A stretch of 64,000 nucleotides of DNA, from the NCBI RefSeq assembly GCF_022201045.2, contig NC_068561.1:23008501-23072500 (forward strand). The letters run 5' to 3'. Shown one piece after another: positions 36,928-52,741 of the stretch (its first letter is position 1; each line of letters begins with the position of its first letter). The translations under genes and the position numbers were made by a program. Below the pieces are notes generated by a model. That model did not search any database. It was not told the DNA's origin and saw nothing but the letters and a program-made list of their open reading frames with translations. The stretch comes from Citrus sinensis (lineage: Eukaryota; Streptophyta; Magnoliopsida; Sapindales; Rutaceae).

Positions 36928-38589
36928 ATGCTTCCACTCCGTCAAAGAATTCAATTTATCATCTCTAAATCATTCTGCAAATCCAGCCACTTACTGTTGC
37001 CCAAATTCATTCATAGTACCAGAAAGCCAAAGAGTAACTCACTGGTGACAGCCATTTGTGATTGTTTTAGAAGAGGCTGGAACTGGGACACACTCAGTAA
37101 GCAATTCAATTCCATTCATTTAAACGATTCTCTCGTTGAGAATGTATTGCTAGAACTGAAAGAACCTGTCGATGCAAAACGCGCTTTGGGGTTCTTCCAT
37201 TGGTCGGCTCATCATAAATCCTATCAACACAATCTTTGTTCTTACAGTGTCACTATTCACATATTAGTTCAAGCAAGACTGCTTGTTGATGCCCGTGCTT
37301 TAATCGAATCAGTTTTGGAAAAACATATTGGAGATGATTCGAGATTCTCAGTCGTGGATTCACTGCTTGATACTTATAATGTTGCGGATTCAATTCCGCT
37401 TGTGTTTGATTTGTTGGTACAGACTTATTCTAAAATGAGATTGTTTGAGGTTGCTTTTGATGTTTGTTGCTACTTAGAACAACGTGGGTTCTCTTTAAGT
37501 TTAATAAGTTTCAATACTTTGATTCATGTTGTGACAAAATCTGATAGGAATGATCTAGTGTGGCGAATTTATCAGCATATGTTAGAAAATATAAGATACC
37601 CAAATGAAGCGACAATTAGAACTTTGATTAGTGCTTTATGCAAAGGAGGGCAGTTGCAAACTTATGTGGATATGTTGGATAGGATTCATGGGAAAAGATG
37701 TTCTCCTATGGTGATTGTTAATACGAGTTTGATTTTAAGGATTATACAAGAGGAAAGAATTGAAGAGGGTATGGTGTTATTGAAGAGAATGTTACGAAAG
37801 AATATGATTCATGATACCATTGCTTACTCATTAATTGTTTATGCTAAAGTGAAAATGGGGAACTTGGAGTCAGCGTTGGTGGTGTATGAAGAAATGCTCA
37901 AGAGAGGATTTAGTGCAAATTCTTTTGTTTATACTACATTTATAGGAGCCTATTGTGAGTATGGAAAAATTGAAGAAGCAAATTGTTTGATGCAAGAAAT
38001 GGAAAATGCGGGTTTGAAGCCTTATGATGAAACCTTTAACCTGCTTATTGAGGGCTGTGCAAAAGCAAAAAGGATAGAAGAAAGTTTAAGTTACTGTGAG
38101 CAAATGATGAGCAGAAAACTTCTTCCTAGTTGTTCAGCCTTCAATGAGATGATAAGAAGGTTATGCGAGTGTGGGAATGCGAAGCAAGCCAATGGGATGC
38201 TAACTCTGGCATTAGATAAAGGGTTTTCACCTAATGAGATCACATACTCTCATCTCATAGGTGGGTATGCAAAGGAAGGTGAGATTCAAGAAGTTTTGAA
38301 GCTCTATTATGAGATGGAGTACAAGTCAATCTCTCCGACACTGCCAGCTTACACATCTTTGATTAGTAGCCTTTGCCAATGTGGAAAACTAGAGGAAGCA
38401 GATAAGTATTTTAAAATCATGAAAAGTCACTCATTAGTTCCAGGTGTAGATATTTACGAGTCATTAGTCGGTATCCACCTTGAAAAGGGTAATAAAGCAA
38501 AAGCCCTTCACCTTTGTGAAGAGATGGTTTCTGAAGGATTGAAACCTAGCACTTCATACCTCTGCAGTGCTAGTACCTGTAGAGGCTAG
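36928..38589 (+). CDS. P-class pentatricopeptide repeat protein, probably mitochondrial
   Basis: An intronless 553-aa protein. The frame is open from a GTG at 36913, but the first ATG in frame is 36928, giving MLPLRQRIQFIISKSF, a basic amphipathic presequence. From about residue 90 onward there are tandem 35-residue PPR units; the last six are cleanly spaced, for example FVYTTFIGAYCEYGKIEEAN, TFNLLIEGCAKAKRIEES, ITYSHLIGGYAKEGEIQEV, AYTSLISSLCQCGKLEEAD and IYESLVGIHLEKGNKAKAL. There is no E, DYW or SMR domain, so it is P class, a family that binds organellar RNA for stability, splicing or translation. The RNA target is unknown. It resembles the At1g66345 type from memory (unverified). Confidence 0.93.
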   Translation: MLPLRQRIQFIISKSFCKSSHLLLPKFIHSTRKPKSNSLVTAICDCFRRGWNWDTLSKQFNSIHLNDSLVENVLLELKEPVDAKRALGFFHWSAHHKSYQHNLCSYSVTIHILVQARLLVDARALIESVLEKHIGDDSRFSVVDSLLDTYNVADSIPLVFDLLVQTYSKMRLFEVAFDVCCYLEQRGFSLSLISFNTLIHVVTKSDRNDLVWRIYQHMLENIRYPNEATIRTLISALCKGGQLQTYVDMLDRIHGKRCSPMVIVNTSLILRIIQEERIEEGMVLLKRMLRKNMIHDTIAYSLIVYAKVKMGNLESALVVYEEMLKRGFSANSFVYTTFIGAYCEYGKIEEANCLMQEMENAGLKPYDETFNLLIEGCAKAKRIEESLSYCEQMMSRKLLPSCSAFNEMIRRLCECGNAKQANGMLTLALDKGFSPNEITYSHLIGGYAKEGEIQEVLKLYYEMEYKSISPTLPAYTSLISSLCQCGKLEEADKYFKIMKSHSLVPGVDIYESLVGIHLEKGNKAKALHLCEEMVSEGLKPSTSYLCSASTCRG

Positions 38590-40034
38590 TGTTTCCCTGG
38601 TTGTTGGCCATATCTGCACATAATCTTTCTCTGGCCTGATAGCTGTCACTCAAGATCAAGTCCACGTAATGCTCTCTTGCTTTCAGTTTTTGAAATAGAC
38701 TGTATATCTTTATATCTTATCAGGCATAATTTGGTGAAAAAATGTCTTTCCACGGAAGTTCTGCTTCCGTGATTGGTTTGTTGATAGGACGGCACTATGA
38801 ATTGGTGAGTTGCCTGAACAAGTGACTTTTCGTCAATCTCCTTGTCCTTGATATCTGAATCAATTCACAGTGTCTTCTAGCTGTGGAAGGTAGTTACATG
38901 TTTCTTCAAAAACCATCTGCTAAGCTCATGCTTATATTTCTATCCTTTTTAATCTTACTTGGGTTGCTTTTACCATTAGTCAAACCTTCTGTTTAAGCTC
39001 TAGCTTCAAAGAGTATATATGTGTGCATTTATGTTGATGTTGTGTACAATATACTCAACAGACAATAAGAACGAAGATGGCAGAGTATATAATTGACTCC
39101 CAAACTTATATCTTTTAGAAAACACACTCGTGAATTATACACAAGATTTATATTTTTATGATAAGGTTTTATAATGAGAGATGATTAAGATCTGTTATTG
39201 TAAGAATAATATTAGAATATCTTCTGAAATTAACATTGAAAAGAAATTGGTATGGCTAAATTGATGATATTAAACAGAGGCACCTGCTCTGCATGGTTGA
39301 CCCCGTGTTGCAAGTTTTTGCTCATGATTTTGCCAGATATTGCACTAAAATTTGTCCTCAGTGAGAATCTGATACTCCTTTCATTTGATTTTGAAGACCA
39401 CACGGTAGACTATAGGCCAACACGTGAGCACAAAAGGGAATATGTCTTGCTCAGAATCAAGGTAACAGGTGTGAAATATTTTGGCAGCTTCTGGCTTGGA
39501 ATCTATTCCTCTTGCTTGTTAGGCAGGCTTCGGAATCATTTCCTCATATGAGTGGGTTTTATTAATACTATTATTTTTTCTTAAAAAATATAAATCTAGT
39601 TTAGGCATTTGATTCCCTATTGATGATGATGAATAGAAAGTAATGAACTGAAATGACTGTGAATTTATAATAGAAGTAAGTTTCCATCAGCAAAAATTGT
39701 GGGTTCTTGATTTCAGTTTTAGCATATTATTAGTGCAAAAGATGCTTCTGGTTTTTAGAATGTAGTTTATGACAACTACCTGATTATTTTAAAGCCATAT
39801 TGATATTGACCTAATTAAGGCACAAAGGTGACCTGTCAACACCTGGGCAAACTCTAATAAAAGAAATTAAGAAAGTAATAATAATGAAAACAAGAAGAGA
39901 CTACATATATAATAGTTATTGTAGTAACAATAGCATAGCCAAATGATACATTAGATTCCAATCCACAACAAAAGGAATAATCATAAGCCAGTGATTTTGG
40001 CACCCAATTCAGCATTTATTCCTCGCTCGCTTTC
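38590..40034. other. spacer before GGPPS copy A, including a duplicated upstream segment
   Basis: No secure gene. A 99-codon open frame (39252-39551) has no recognised domain. From about 39465 the sequence resembles 42230 onward (shared TTCTGGCT..GGAATCTA, CTCTTGCT, AGGCAGGCTT-like blocks), so it is the upstream part of a segment duplicated with the 5' ends of GGPPS copies A and B. Confidence 0.5.
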
Positions 40035-40042
40035 TATAAATA
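40035..40042 (+). promoter_or_regulatory. TATA box of GGPPS copy A
   Basis: CGCTTTCTATAAATAACT: the TATAAATA core lies 66 bp upstream of the codon-1 ATG. The same CTTTCTATAAATA context is conserved in copy B (42623-42630) and in copy D on the minus strand (49371-49378). Confidence 0.75.
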
Positions 40043-40083
40043 ACTACAGAAAAACTGGACAAGATCTCTCATCAACAAATTAA

Positions 40084-41202
<1,119 letters not shown>

Positions 41203-41247
41203 CTGCTAGCAAGTGGTTTTGTTGGCTTTTGTCCGCTTATCTGTTTG

Positions 41248-41275
41248 TTATATATATATATATATATATATATAT
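41248..41275. repeat. (TA)n microsatellite
   Basis: About 14 TA units in the likely 3'UTR of GGPPS copy A. Confidence 0.8.
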
Positions 41276-41627
41276 AGATGACGGAGTGACTATGGAAAGA
41301 TGTGTCCTTACATTTGCAATATACATGCCATAACTTTAATTCGTGTTCGGGGATGAAGTTTCTGTCCATTTACTTACAAGTGTATTTAGTTCTGTCTAAA
41401 AGCTTAAGAAGTGTATTATTAAGAATGTATATCAATTAATTTTCAGGGGATGTCCCTCTCTGTTTATAATTGTTATCTAAACACTCATAATTGTTATTAT
41501 TTAACACCTCAACAACTGATAATTCTCAAAGATTGGTTCGCCATATAAAAAAGAAATGATATTTTATTCAAACCTTATCAAAGATACTCTCTTACAGGTT
41601 ATTGGCCACTTTAAAATAAGTTATTTA

Positions 41628-41825
41628 TGGTGCGTTTGAGATTAAGATTAAGCAGCTATTGTTTAAAAGTTACCGTATTAAAGTATTTGGTAAACATTAG
41701 TTGTTGTACTTTAAAAGTTATATTAATATGATTTTTTACTTGTATGATAGAAAATTTATTATATTTTTAATAATTTTATCAAAATTATTATTTAAAATTT
41801 ACATTTACTATATGCCTGATATCAT
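41628..41825. mobile_element. MITE, family M1 copy 2 (one end lost)
   Basis: Begins TGGTGCGTTTGAGATTAAG, which matches the reversed right end of the copy at 61895-62149 (CCCAAACGCACCCA). The interior, read in reverse complement, follows that copy closely (TTTTAAATAATAATTTTGAT, AATATAACTTT, TGTTTACCAAATA). The other terminus is not recognisable. Confidence 0.6.
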
Positions 41826-42622
41826 CTTGGCTCCAAGTCAATTATCATTCACCTCCTTTCAATGATGAAGAAAAGGGATTATCACCAATAGCATAAGTCA
41901 CTGATAGAAGATGTGAATTCTTGCACTATACTCTATCCTCCTCTGATCTCTCTGTTGTAACCAGCACACCAAAAACGATCATCAGCACAACCTCAAATCT
42001 CTGTTTGTTTTAGTCTGGAGCTGTGCCTGCAAAATAAAGCTAAGACAGTGAGAATATTGTTAAAAAATTTATTCTGGAAATTAACAATTGGAAAGAGATA
42101 TTTGTAAGCTACATTGATATATACACATGATCATTTATTGCAAGCTATTAATCTGTCGCGCAGCAGTTGAAACAAGGAATATCTGTTGATCAGGATTCTG
42201 ATTGAATTTAAAAATAATGAAAATCAAACAAGACAATGGCTGGAGTTGAATATTTTTTTGCAACTTCTGGCTCAGAATCTAATCCTCTTGCTAACCCAGG
42301 TAGGCTTTAGCATCACTTGCTCATTTGGGAGTTTCTTTTTTTTTTTTCTCCCTAATATGTAAATCTAGCAGGACTTCCTCCCTTGATGATAAAGTTAATA
42401 GTTCATTGAAAACAACGAACTGAGTTGCGAATGAACGGCTGATCCATCATAGAAGCATGGTTACCTTCAGAGTGCTTGAAGCATATTATCAGGTGCTCAT
42501 TTTCTAAGCCAAATTGATGTTGACCCATTTAACTAAGAAACAAAAGGAATGTACATGATAGTTACTGTACTAGAAACAATAACATGATCTCCCAACACAG
42601 CACCTATCAATCCATCGCTTTC

Positions 42623-42630
42623 TATAAATA
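42623..42630 (+). promoter_or_regulatory. TATA box of the GGPPS copy B remnant
   Basis: TATAAATA in the same CTTTCTATAAATAACT context as copy A, 64 bp upstream of the remnant ATG. The core promoter was duplicated along with the transit-peptide region. Confidence 0.65.
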
Positions 42631-42694
42631 ACTAAACAGAAACTAGCCAGCCACTCTCATCAACAGATTATTAAGTTTACCAAAACCATTCTCA

Positions 42695-42895
42695 ATGGAT
42701 GTTATCTCTGCAACCATTCATAGCTACGGCAATTCAGTCCTCCACAGAAATCCAATCAATTATTTTAAAAACGAACGTGAGATCCCATTTCCTCACTTGA
42801 ATCTTTCCCCCATAGAAAATAAAGTCAGTTATGCTGCACACTCAGGCCTCAGCTTTGGTGCCAACATTCCAGGACGAAGAAATCATTAAGCCTGC
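42695..42895 (+). pseudogene. GGPP synthase 5' fragment (copy B)
   Basis: Encodes only the transit-peptide region: [20 protein letters not shown] aligns with the copy A N-terminus ([17 protein letters not shown]). Relative to A there is a 7-nt insertion (the CTCAGGCCTCAGCT context) that shifts frame; the alternative frame continues the match as far as GACGAAGAAATCATTAAG, then similarity stops near 42892. No catalytic domain remains. The promoter with TATA box is retained, so it may still be transcribed. Confidence 0.85.
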
Positions 42896-45330
<2,435 letters not shown>

Positions 45331-45921
45331 TTCATGAACTCAATCAGAATTTGTAGCTTCATTTGTTTTGTTTAATTAAAAGATACAGGAGAGTGACTAT
45401 GGTGTTTGGTTGGTCAGAGTGTCCTTACACATATGCAATTTGATATTAAAGTCATAATTATGAAATTCTAAGAAAATTTGTATCACCAGATTATTGCCCA
45501 ATTTTCCTTTTCTGCTGTGAGTTTCCTATAAAAAGCAAAATTCAATGCATAAAATGAGAAATGGTCCGCGATAAGCAATGAGGAAGTCAATTAATGAGTA
45601 TTATGATATCATTATGAGGAAGTCAAGGAGATTCATGCCGACAGCTGTGCTCACTGCTCATGGATCTTTGAACTGGAGATAATGGGCCGTGTCAGGATTT
45701 GGGAAATTGGCATTTACCCCCCTCCATTTTGGGGATTTTCTCACCTTCTCTTCTTATTTTTTATTTGAAAATATCGATATACTGCTACAAAAATTTCATT
45801 AGAATTTTTTTTTTTAACTTCTATTCTTCTGTCCAGGGTTGGCCCAGAACAAAAAAAGAGGCCTGGATTCAGGATCGGCAGGCCCTGCCCGGCATGTGAG
45901 AGGGCCGACTCTGCAAAACGC
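45331..45921. other. spacer downstream of GGPPS copy C
   Basis: Likely includes the 3'UTR of copy C. A more GC-rich patch at about 45835-45935 immediately precedes the tandem duplication. No gene is supported. Confidence 0.45.
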
Positions 45922-47805
45922 CTGGCCCAGTGTTTCAAACTAAAAATTGATTCTTTTCGCAGAAATTACATGATATACCCCCATTTGTGTTATGTTAATT
46001 ATAAGAGTAATGATACACGTTTCAACATTGAAAAAAAAAATCGCGATTTACGTACTTCTTAATTTACAATAATGATAAGAATATTTCAAATTTAAATCGA
46101 ATCCTAATGTTATGTATCACTTATAATTTATTTACATAATTTATTTGAACACATTATTGATAGTGCAATGATGTTTTCAAATTTTAATTATGATGGGAGT
46201 AAATTAAAGTATACCGTAACTTGAGGGGATAAAGTGAAATTTTACAAAATTAATTAATAAAATTATCTGTTATTCATTGTCTCGCTATTTTTTTCCTTTA
46301 AACAAAAACAAAAACCAAAAAACCACTGAGTACTTTTTCATTGTTCCATCGCAATTTTGCCTATAGTGAGCATTTGTTGCTTTCTTTTGGGCTGAAGAAC
46401 TTCTTTCACGTTAAAAATAAAATAAATAAAAATAAAATAAATGAGATCCATGCCAATATTAATTTCAAGAAGAGACAACCGTCTCTTAGAAGGCAAATGC
46501 TAAGTTACAATTATTATAACTTACACCTCTAATGTAAACTATACAAATTTTCACGTGAAAAAATAAAATAAATGAGATCCAGGTCAACATTAATTTCAAG
46601 AAGAGACAACCGTCTCTTAGAAGGCAAATGCTAAGTTACAATTATTATAACTTACACCTCTAATGTAAATCACACAAATTATGGGTCTTATAATTTTGTG
46701 TGATTCACATAAAATGTATAAGTTACAATGATTATCATTCAGAGGTTCCTCTCTTAGAAATATCATGTGGGTTTTGTTATAAGTAGTTAATTATTAAATT
46801 GTATAAAAGTGGGTCCGATATAAAAAGTACGAACTTAGTTTGTTTTTGACTTGTCTCCCTTTTCCTACCCGTCTGGCCCAGTGTTTCAAACTAAAAAATA
46901 ATTCTTTTCGCATAAATTACATGATATACCCCCATTTGTGTTATGTTAATTATAAGAGTAATGATACACGTTTCAACATTGAAAAAAAAAATCGCGATTT
47001 ACGTACTTCTTAATTTACAATAATGATAAGAATATTTCAAATTTAAATCGAATCCTAATGTTATGTATCACTTATAATTTATTTACATAATTTATTTGAA
47101 CACATTATTGATAGTGCAATGATGTTTTCAAATTTTAATTATGATGGGAGTAAATTAAAGTATACCGTAACTTGAGGGGATAAAGTGAAATTTTACAAAA
47201 TTAATTAATAAAATTATCTGTTATTCATTGTCTCGCTATTTTTTTCCTTTAAACAAAAACAAAAACCAAAAAACCACTGAGTACTTTTTCATTGTTCCAT
47301 CGCAATTTTGCCTATAGTGAGCATTTGTTGCTTTCTTTTGGGCTGAAGAACTTCTTTCACGTTAAAAATAAAATAAATGAAATCCAGGCCAACATTAATT
47401 TCAAGAAGATACAACCGTCTTTTAAAAGGCAAATGCTAAGTTACAATTATTATAACTTACATCTTTAATGTAAATCATACAAATTTTCACGTTAAAAAAT
47501 AAAATAAATGAGATCCAGGCCAACATTAATTTCAAGAAGAGACAACCATCTCTTAGAAGGCAAATGCTAAGTTACAATTATTATAACTTACACCTCTAAT
47601 GTAAACCACATAAATTATGAATCCTACAATTTTGTGTGATTCACATAAAAAGTGTAAATTACAATGATTATAACTTAAAGGTCCCCTCTTAGAAATATCA
47701 TGTGAGTTTTGTTATAAGTAGTTAATTATTAAATTGTATAAAAGTGGGTCCGATATAAAAATTACGAACTTAATTTATTTTTGACTTGTCTTCCTTTTCC
47801 TACGG
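45922..47805. repeat. ~950-bp tandem duplication with nested repeats
   Basis: Unit 1 (45922-46872) and unit 2 (46873 to about 47805) both begin CTGGCCCAGTGTTTCAAACT and run in parallel with high identity; the offset between the starts is 951 bp. Inside each unit a segment of about 120-131 bp, starting at AATRAGATCC-like sequence, is itself repeated (46441 and 46572; 47388 and 47509). Each unit ends with an imperfect fold-back (arms about 46631-46683 and 46689-46741 in unit 1). No coding capacity. Confidence 0.88.
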
Positions 47806-48214
47806 GCAGTGGCACCTTGATAATGAGAGTAGAAAGCATTTAAAGTGATAGTGGACCTTGAGTCCTTGAGTAGTTTCTAGTTTCTATCAATAGAAAAATG
47901 CTACACTAGGATTTTTTGCGCATTAACAATAAGCTAAAATTGGGATTTAAGTTGACATTAATTTCAATAAGAGACATCATTGAGATCATGTTTTACAAAA
48001 GTCTCTCGAAAATATCATATATTTAATTATAAGTTAGTTAATTATTAGTTCACATAGTAACAGGGTTCTCGAGAATTTTTTATTATAATATATTATTTTA
48101 CAAATTTATTAAATTATTAATTTAGCACCTTGCCCCAAATCAAATCGAAACTAATCAAATCTATTGTGAAATCAAAGTTATTAATTTATAAATTTGTTGA
48201 GATTTAACTGTAAA
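47806..48214. other. spacer 3' of GGPPS copy D
   Basis: AT-rich, probably including the 3'UTR of copy D on the minus strand. Nothing else is recognised. Confidence 0.4.
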
Positions 48215-49495
<1,281 letters not shown>

Positions 49496-49748
49496 TTATC
49501 ATTTAAAACCTTGATAAATAAGTACATCTACCTTGATTTGGTCATATTAGTCTTATTGATTAATAGTTGTGTTAAATTGATAGCAATAATAACATCATTG
49601 TAAACCTTTAAAAAATAAAAATAAGATCCTTCTAAGATTTGCCGAATGAGCAATGACTCTCCTTATTGTTAGGAGGATTCCTTGTTGCGGCTGTATTTTA
49701 TAAATGAAAGCAATGTTAGGAACTTCAAAATCTAAATCTCAATTTGAG

Positions 49749-50078
49749 TCATAAATCTTAATGTAGCATTCATTCAATCAATGGTGATTTAGTACTTTTA
49801 GAAACTATAAAATCCATCATTTAACAAATGAGTAAAATATAGTTGACAAATACTCATTTAATCCTTATATTCTGGACAAAATATATGTTTAGTTCCTATA
49901 TTTTAAAAGTACTTCATAAATCTTAATGTAGCATTCATTCATTCAATGGTGATTTAGTAATTTTAGAAACTATAAAATCCATCATTTAATAAATGAGTAA
50001 AATATAGTTGACAAATGCTCATTTAATCCTTATATTATGGACAAAATATATGTTTAGTTCCTATATTTTAAAAGTACC
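49749..50078. repeat. 165-bp tandem duplication
   Basis: Units 49749-49913 and 49914-50078 both start TCATAAATCTTAATGTAGCA and differ at a handful of positions. No coding content. Confidence 0.85.
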
Positions 50079-50247
50079 TCAAAACACCAAGTGTTAAATA
50101 TGTTACACTTATACCTTAATTTTTCTTAAGTTTTACAATAATACAATTGCAACAATATTTTTAAGGACATTTTATTAATTTATCCATAAACAACTAATTA
50201 AGTAATACTTAATTAAATTATCCAATAATAATTTATTAGCAAATTAA

Positions 50248-50414
50248 CCAATAATTAGCAATTTTTTTAAAGGTAAAGAGGGGGGGGGGGGGGGGGGGGG
50301 CAAGCCTAATACATATTTTACCCCCTTACCACCCCAAAAATCGAACTTGGGTTCTAATAGAGGCTACAGCTGCACTGCAATCAACCCGACCACACCCTTA
50401 GGGGCCAATAATTA
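50248..50414 (-). mobile_element. tRNA-derived SINE, minus orientation, with long G tract
   Basis: Flanked by CCAATAATTA (50248-50257 and 50405-50414). Read on the minus strand the body has GGGTGTGGTCGGGTTGATT, a B-box-like AAGTTCGATT, then GGGGTGGTAAGGGGGTAAAA, which parallels the SINE at 15759-15895 (GGGCGTGGTCGGGTTAGT, GGTTCGATCC, GGGGGTAGTAAGGGAG). The 3' end carries a ~22-nt C tract (G tract at about 50280-50300 on the plus strand). Confidence 0.72.
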
Positions 50415-50981
50415 TTAGTTTGAAAGAACTAGTATTTTTCATATCCTCCAAACAATCTTGTCAATAATTATTTATAAATAAATTAAAACCAGCCAACTTG
50501 AAGTAATATTCAATACAGTTGCAATAATAGTGCTAATAATTATTTATAAAAAAAGTTTAGCAAAATAATCCTAAAAGTGACAAAAAAATTTACATTTATT
50601 TTTATTTTACTTTTAGAGTTAATTTGTTAATTAAATTTTTTATACATAAGTTAATTAATGTCCCTAAAAATATCATTGCAAGGATATTATTAGAAAAGTT
50701 AAGAAAAAGTATACTCAACCGTTAACATATTTAACACTAGAAGTGTCTTAAGGTGCTTTTAAAAATATAATAATTAAATAAGTATTTAATCCAAAATATA
50801 AGAACTAAATAAGCATTTATTTGGAACATAACATTGTGATTCAAATGTTGAGATTCTTAATATTATTATTTATAAATTAACTAATTAATATGAAGCCATA
50901 ATAAAAGCTATTTTTTTAATACATCAAAACATGTAAACAACCCTATTTATTTTGATTAAAAGAGAATAACACACAATATAG
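50415..50981. other. AT-rich spacer
   Basis: No gene seen; simple AT-rich sequence between the SINE and the MITE. Confidence 0.4.
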
Positions 50982-51381
50982 TAGAGCTGGCAAAATTTGA
51001 TATGATCGAATTACTTAACATAAACACAACACGAATAAATAGGTATGAATGATCAAATTTCACTTAATTATTAAATGGGCTGGTTCGAGTCCGACACGAT
51101 TTTTTCTCTTGTCAGATTAGGGTTAAAGTTTTTTATTCATTTACCTGATGACTCATTTCCCGTGTTAGATTATGTTTAAAACCGTGTGGTTTTAAAGTTT
51201 TCTCAGACTTTTTCGCACTTTAAAATTCCGAACCAGAAGACTATTATAAATTTTTTATTTTTTTTTTCATGTCGGGCTAGAGTTTCAATATTTTAACATG
51301 ACTATTGAATAGATTGAGTTTGAGATCACTTAAATTTGACACAATATGAACACGACTACATGGCTCGTTTTGCTAGCTCTA
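50982..51381. mobile_element. 400-bp hAT-like MITE
   Basis: Terminal inverted repeats TAGAGCTGGCAAAA (50982-50995) and TTTTGCTAGCTCTA (51368-51381), 13 of 14 matching, with further subterminal similarity (AACACAACACGAA against an inverted TTCATATTGTGTC-like segment). Flanks CAATATAG and CATTATAA are a possible degraded 8-bp target duplication. TAGNGCTGGCAAAA-type ends are typical of plant hAT-related non-autonomous elements. No transposase ORF. Confidence 0.75.
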
Positions 51382-51969
51382 CATTATAATATTATACAAC
51401 AATGAAGACATTTCATGTGAAAACATATTTTAAATACAAAACACACATTTTACGGCAATAATTTCAAGACATTTCACATGAACTTATATTTTACAAAAGC
51501 TTCATACAAGAAGCAACATCAAAAATATTTTTTTTATAAAAGATTCTAGACACACACACATGTACATTATGAATCTAACTTTAAATTAATTAATTATTAA
51601 TTTATATAGTAATTGACCTATATAGAAAAGTTGTGGCTGTTGAAAACAACCTTTAAATTGAATAAGTAAAAGTATTTAGTTGATTTTTTTCCTGCAGTAT
51701 GGTGCTAATTTTGTATTACTATTTAATTGTATCGTTTTCTTTTTCTCTACAGTAGGTTTAATTCAAAAAATTATTTTTTCTTAAAAAATATAATAAAACC
51801 TCAATAAATTAATAATCTCGATCAAATAAATTTTTTTTTTATTTCTAACATGGAGCCAACATGCTAAATTAATACTTCAATAAATTTATAAGATAATATA
51901 TTTTATAAAATCCTTGTAACTTCATATAAGACCCAATTACTACTTATTTACTAATATGCATATAAATGT

Positions 51970-52640
51970 ATAAAAATAATCGATACTAACAAGTCAATAA
52001 TACAAAGATAATCAATATTTATGTGCTAGGTATATAGAAACAATCAATTTCTAACATGAAAATAATATAAAGATCAATGAAATACTGGCTAAAAGGTTGA
52101 AGAAATCACGTGTTGCAAGGGATGTGATCGAATGGCCCACACTAGATCAAGCTCCTGTGTTGTTTTTTTTTTTTTTTTTTTTTTGAAGAGAAGCTCCTGT
52201 GTTGTTAACATCACATATATTTGATTCGTTGGGGTGAGCTAGTTTTCATTCGACTCCTTCACATATATAAAGATAATTAACATTTACGTGTTTTGTGTAA
52301 ATATTATAGAGATGGGTGAGCTATTTTCGTTGTAAATATTTGTTTACAAAATACTAAAATATATGTTTACGAAATTGGAAACAGGGTCCCGAACATTATA
52401 AAGTCTGGAATTCTTGGAAGGAGAAATATTTCGTATCGAGATAGTCAATATTTACAAGCCTATAATGTAGAGATAGTCAATATGCACATGCCATTGATAT
52501 ATGGATGGTATTTACATATCACTAACATAAAAACAGTAAGTATTTAGTAACACGTTAGTAATATAGAGCTGTAGTCATTAGTCAATGTTTGCATACCAGT
52601 AATATAAAAATAGTCAATTTATTTGTGATGGCATTTTGTG
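51970..52640. repeat. degenerate ~30-40-bp minisatellite with a retroposon scar
   Basis: The motif GATARTCAATATTTAYRTGY followed by an AT-rich spacer and TATAAAGA/TATAGAGA recurs irregularly, most clearly at 52438-52630 (five to six units) and at 51990-52085. The array is broken by the poly(T) insertion at 52149-52206 and by unrelated sequence. No coding content. Confidence 0.5.
52149..52206 (-). mobile_element. poly(T) micro-insertion with 16-bp target duplication
   Basis: AAGCTCCTGTGTTGTT occurs at 52149-52164 and 52191-52206. Between the copies are only a T tract of about 20 nt and GAAGAG. It reads as an almost completely 5'-truncated retroposon (poly(A) tail plus six bases). Confidence 0.7.
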
Positions 52641-52741
52641 GAATCATTGCCGATACATCTTTCGTATTGAACGATTTAATATCAATGTTATGTATGGGTT
52701 ATATCTCTTGACGTAAGATAAAGATTCAGTGCTGAGCTGAG

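Noticed and set aside
39252-39551. 99-codon plus-strand frame upstream of GGPPS copy A
   Set aside because: No recognisable domain, no promoter signal, and the related segment at 42.2 kb does not keep the frame open.
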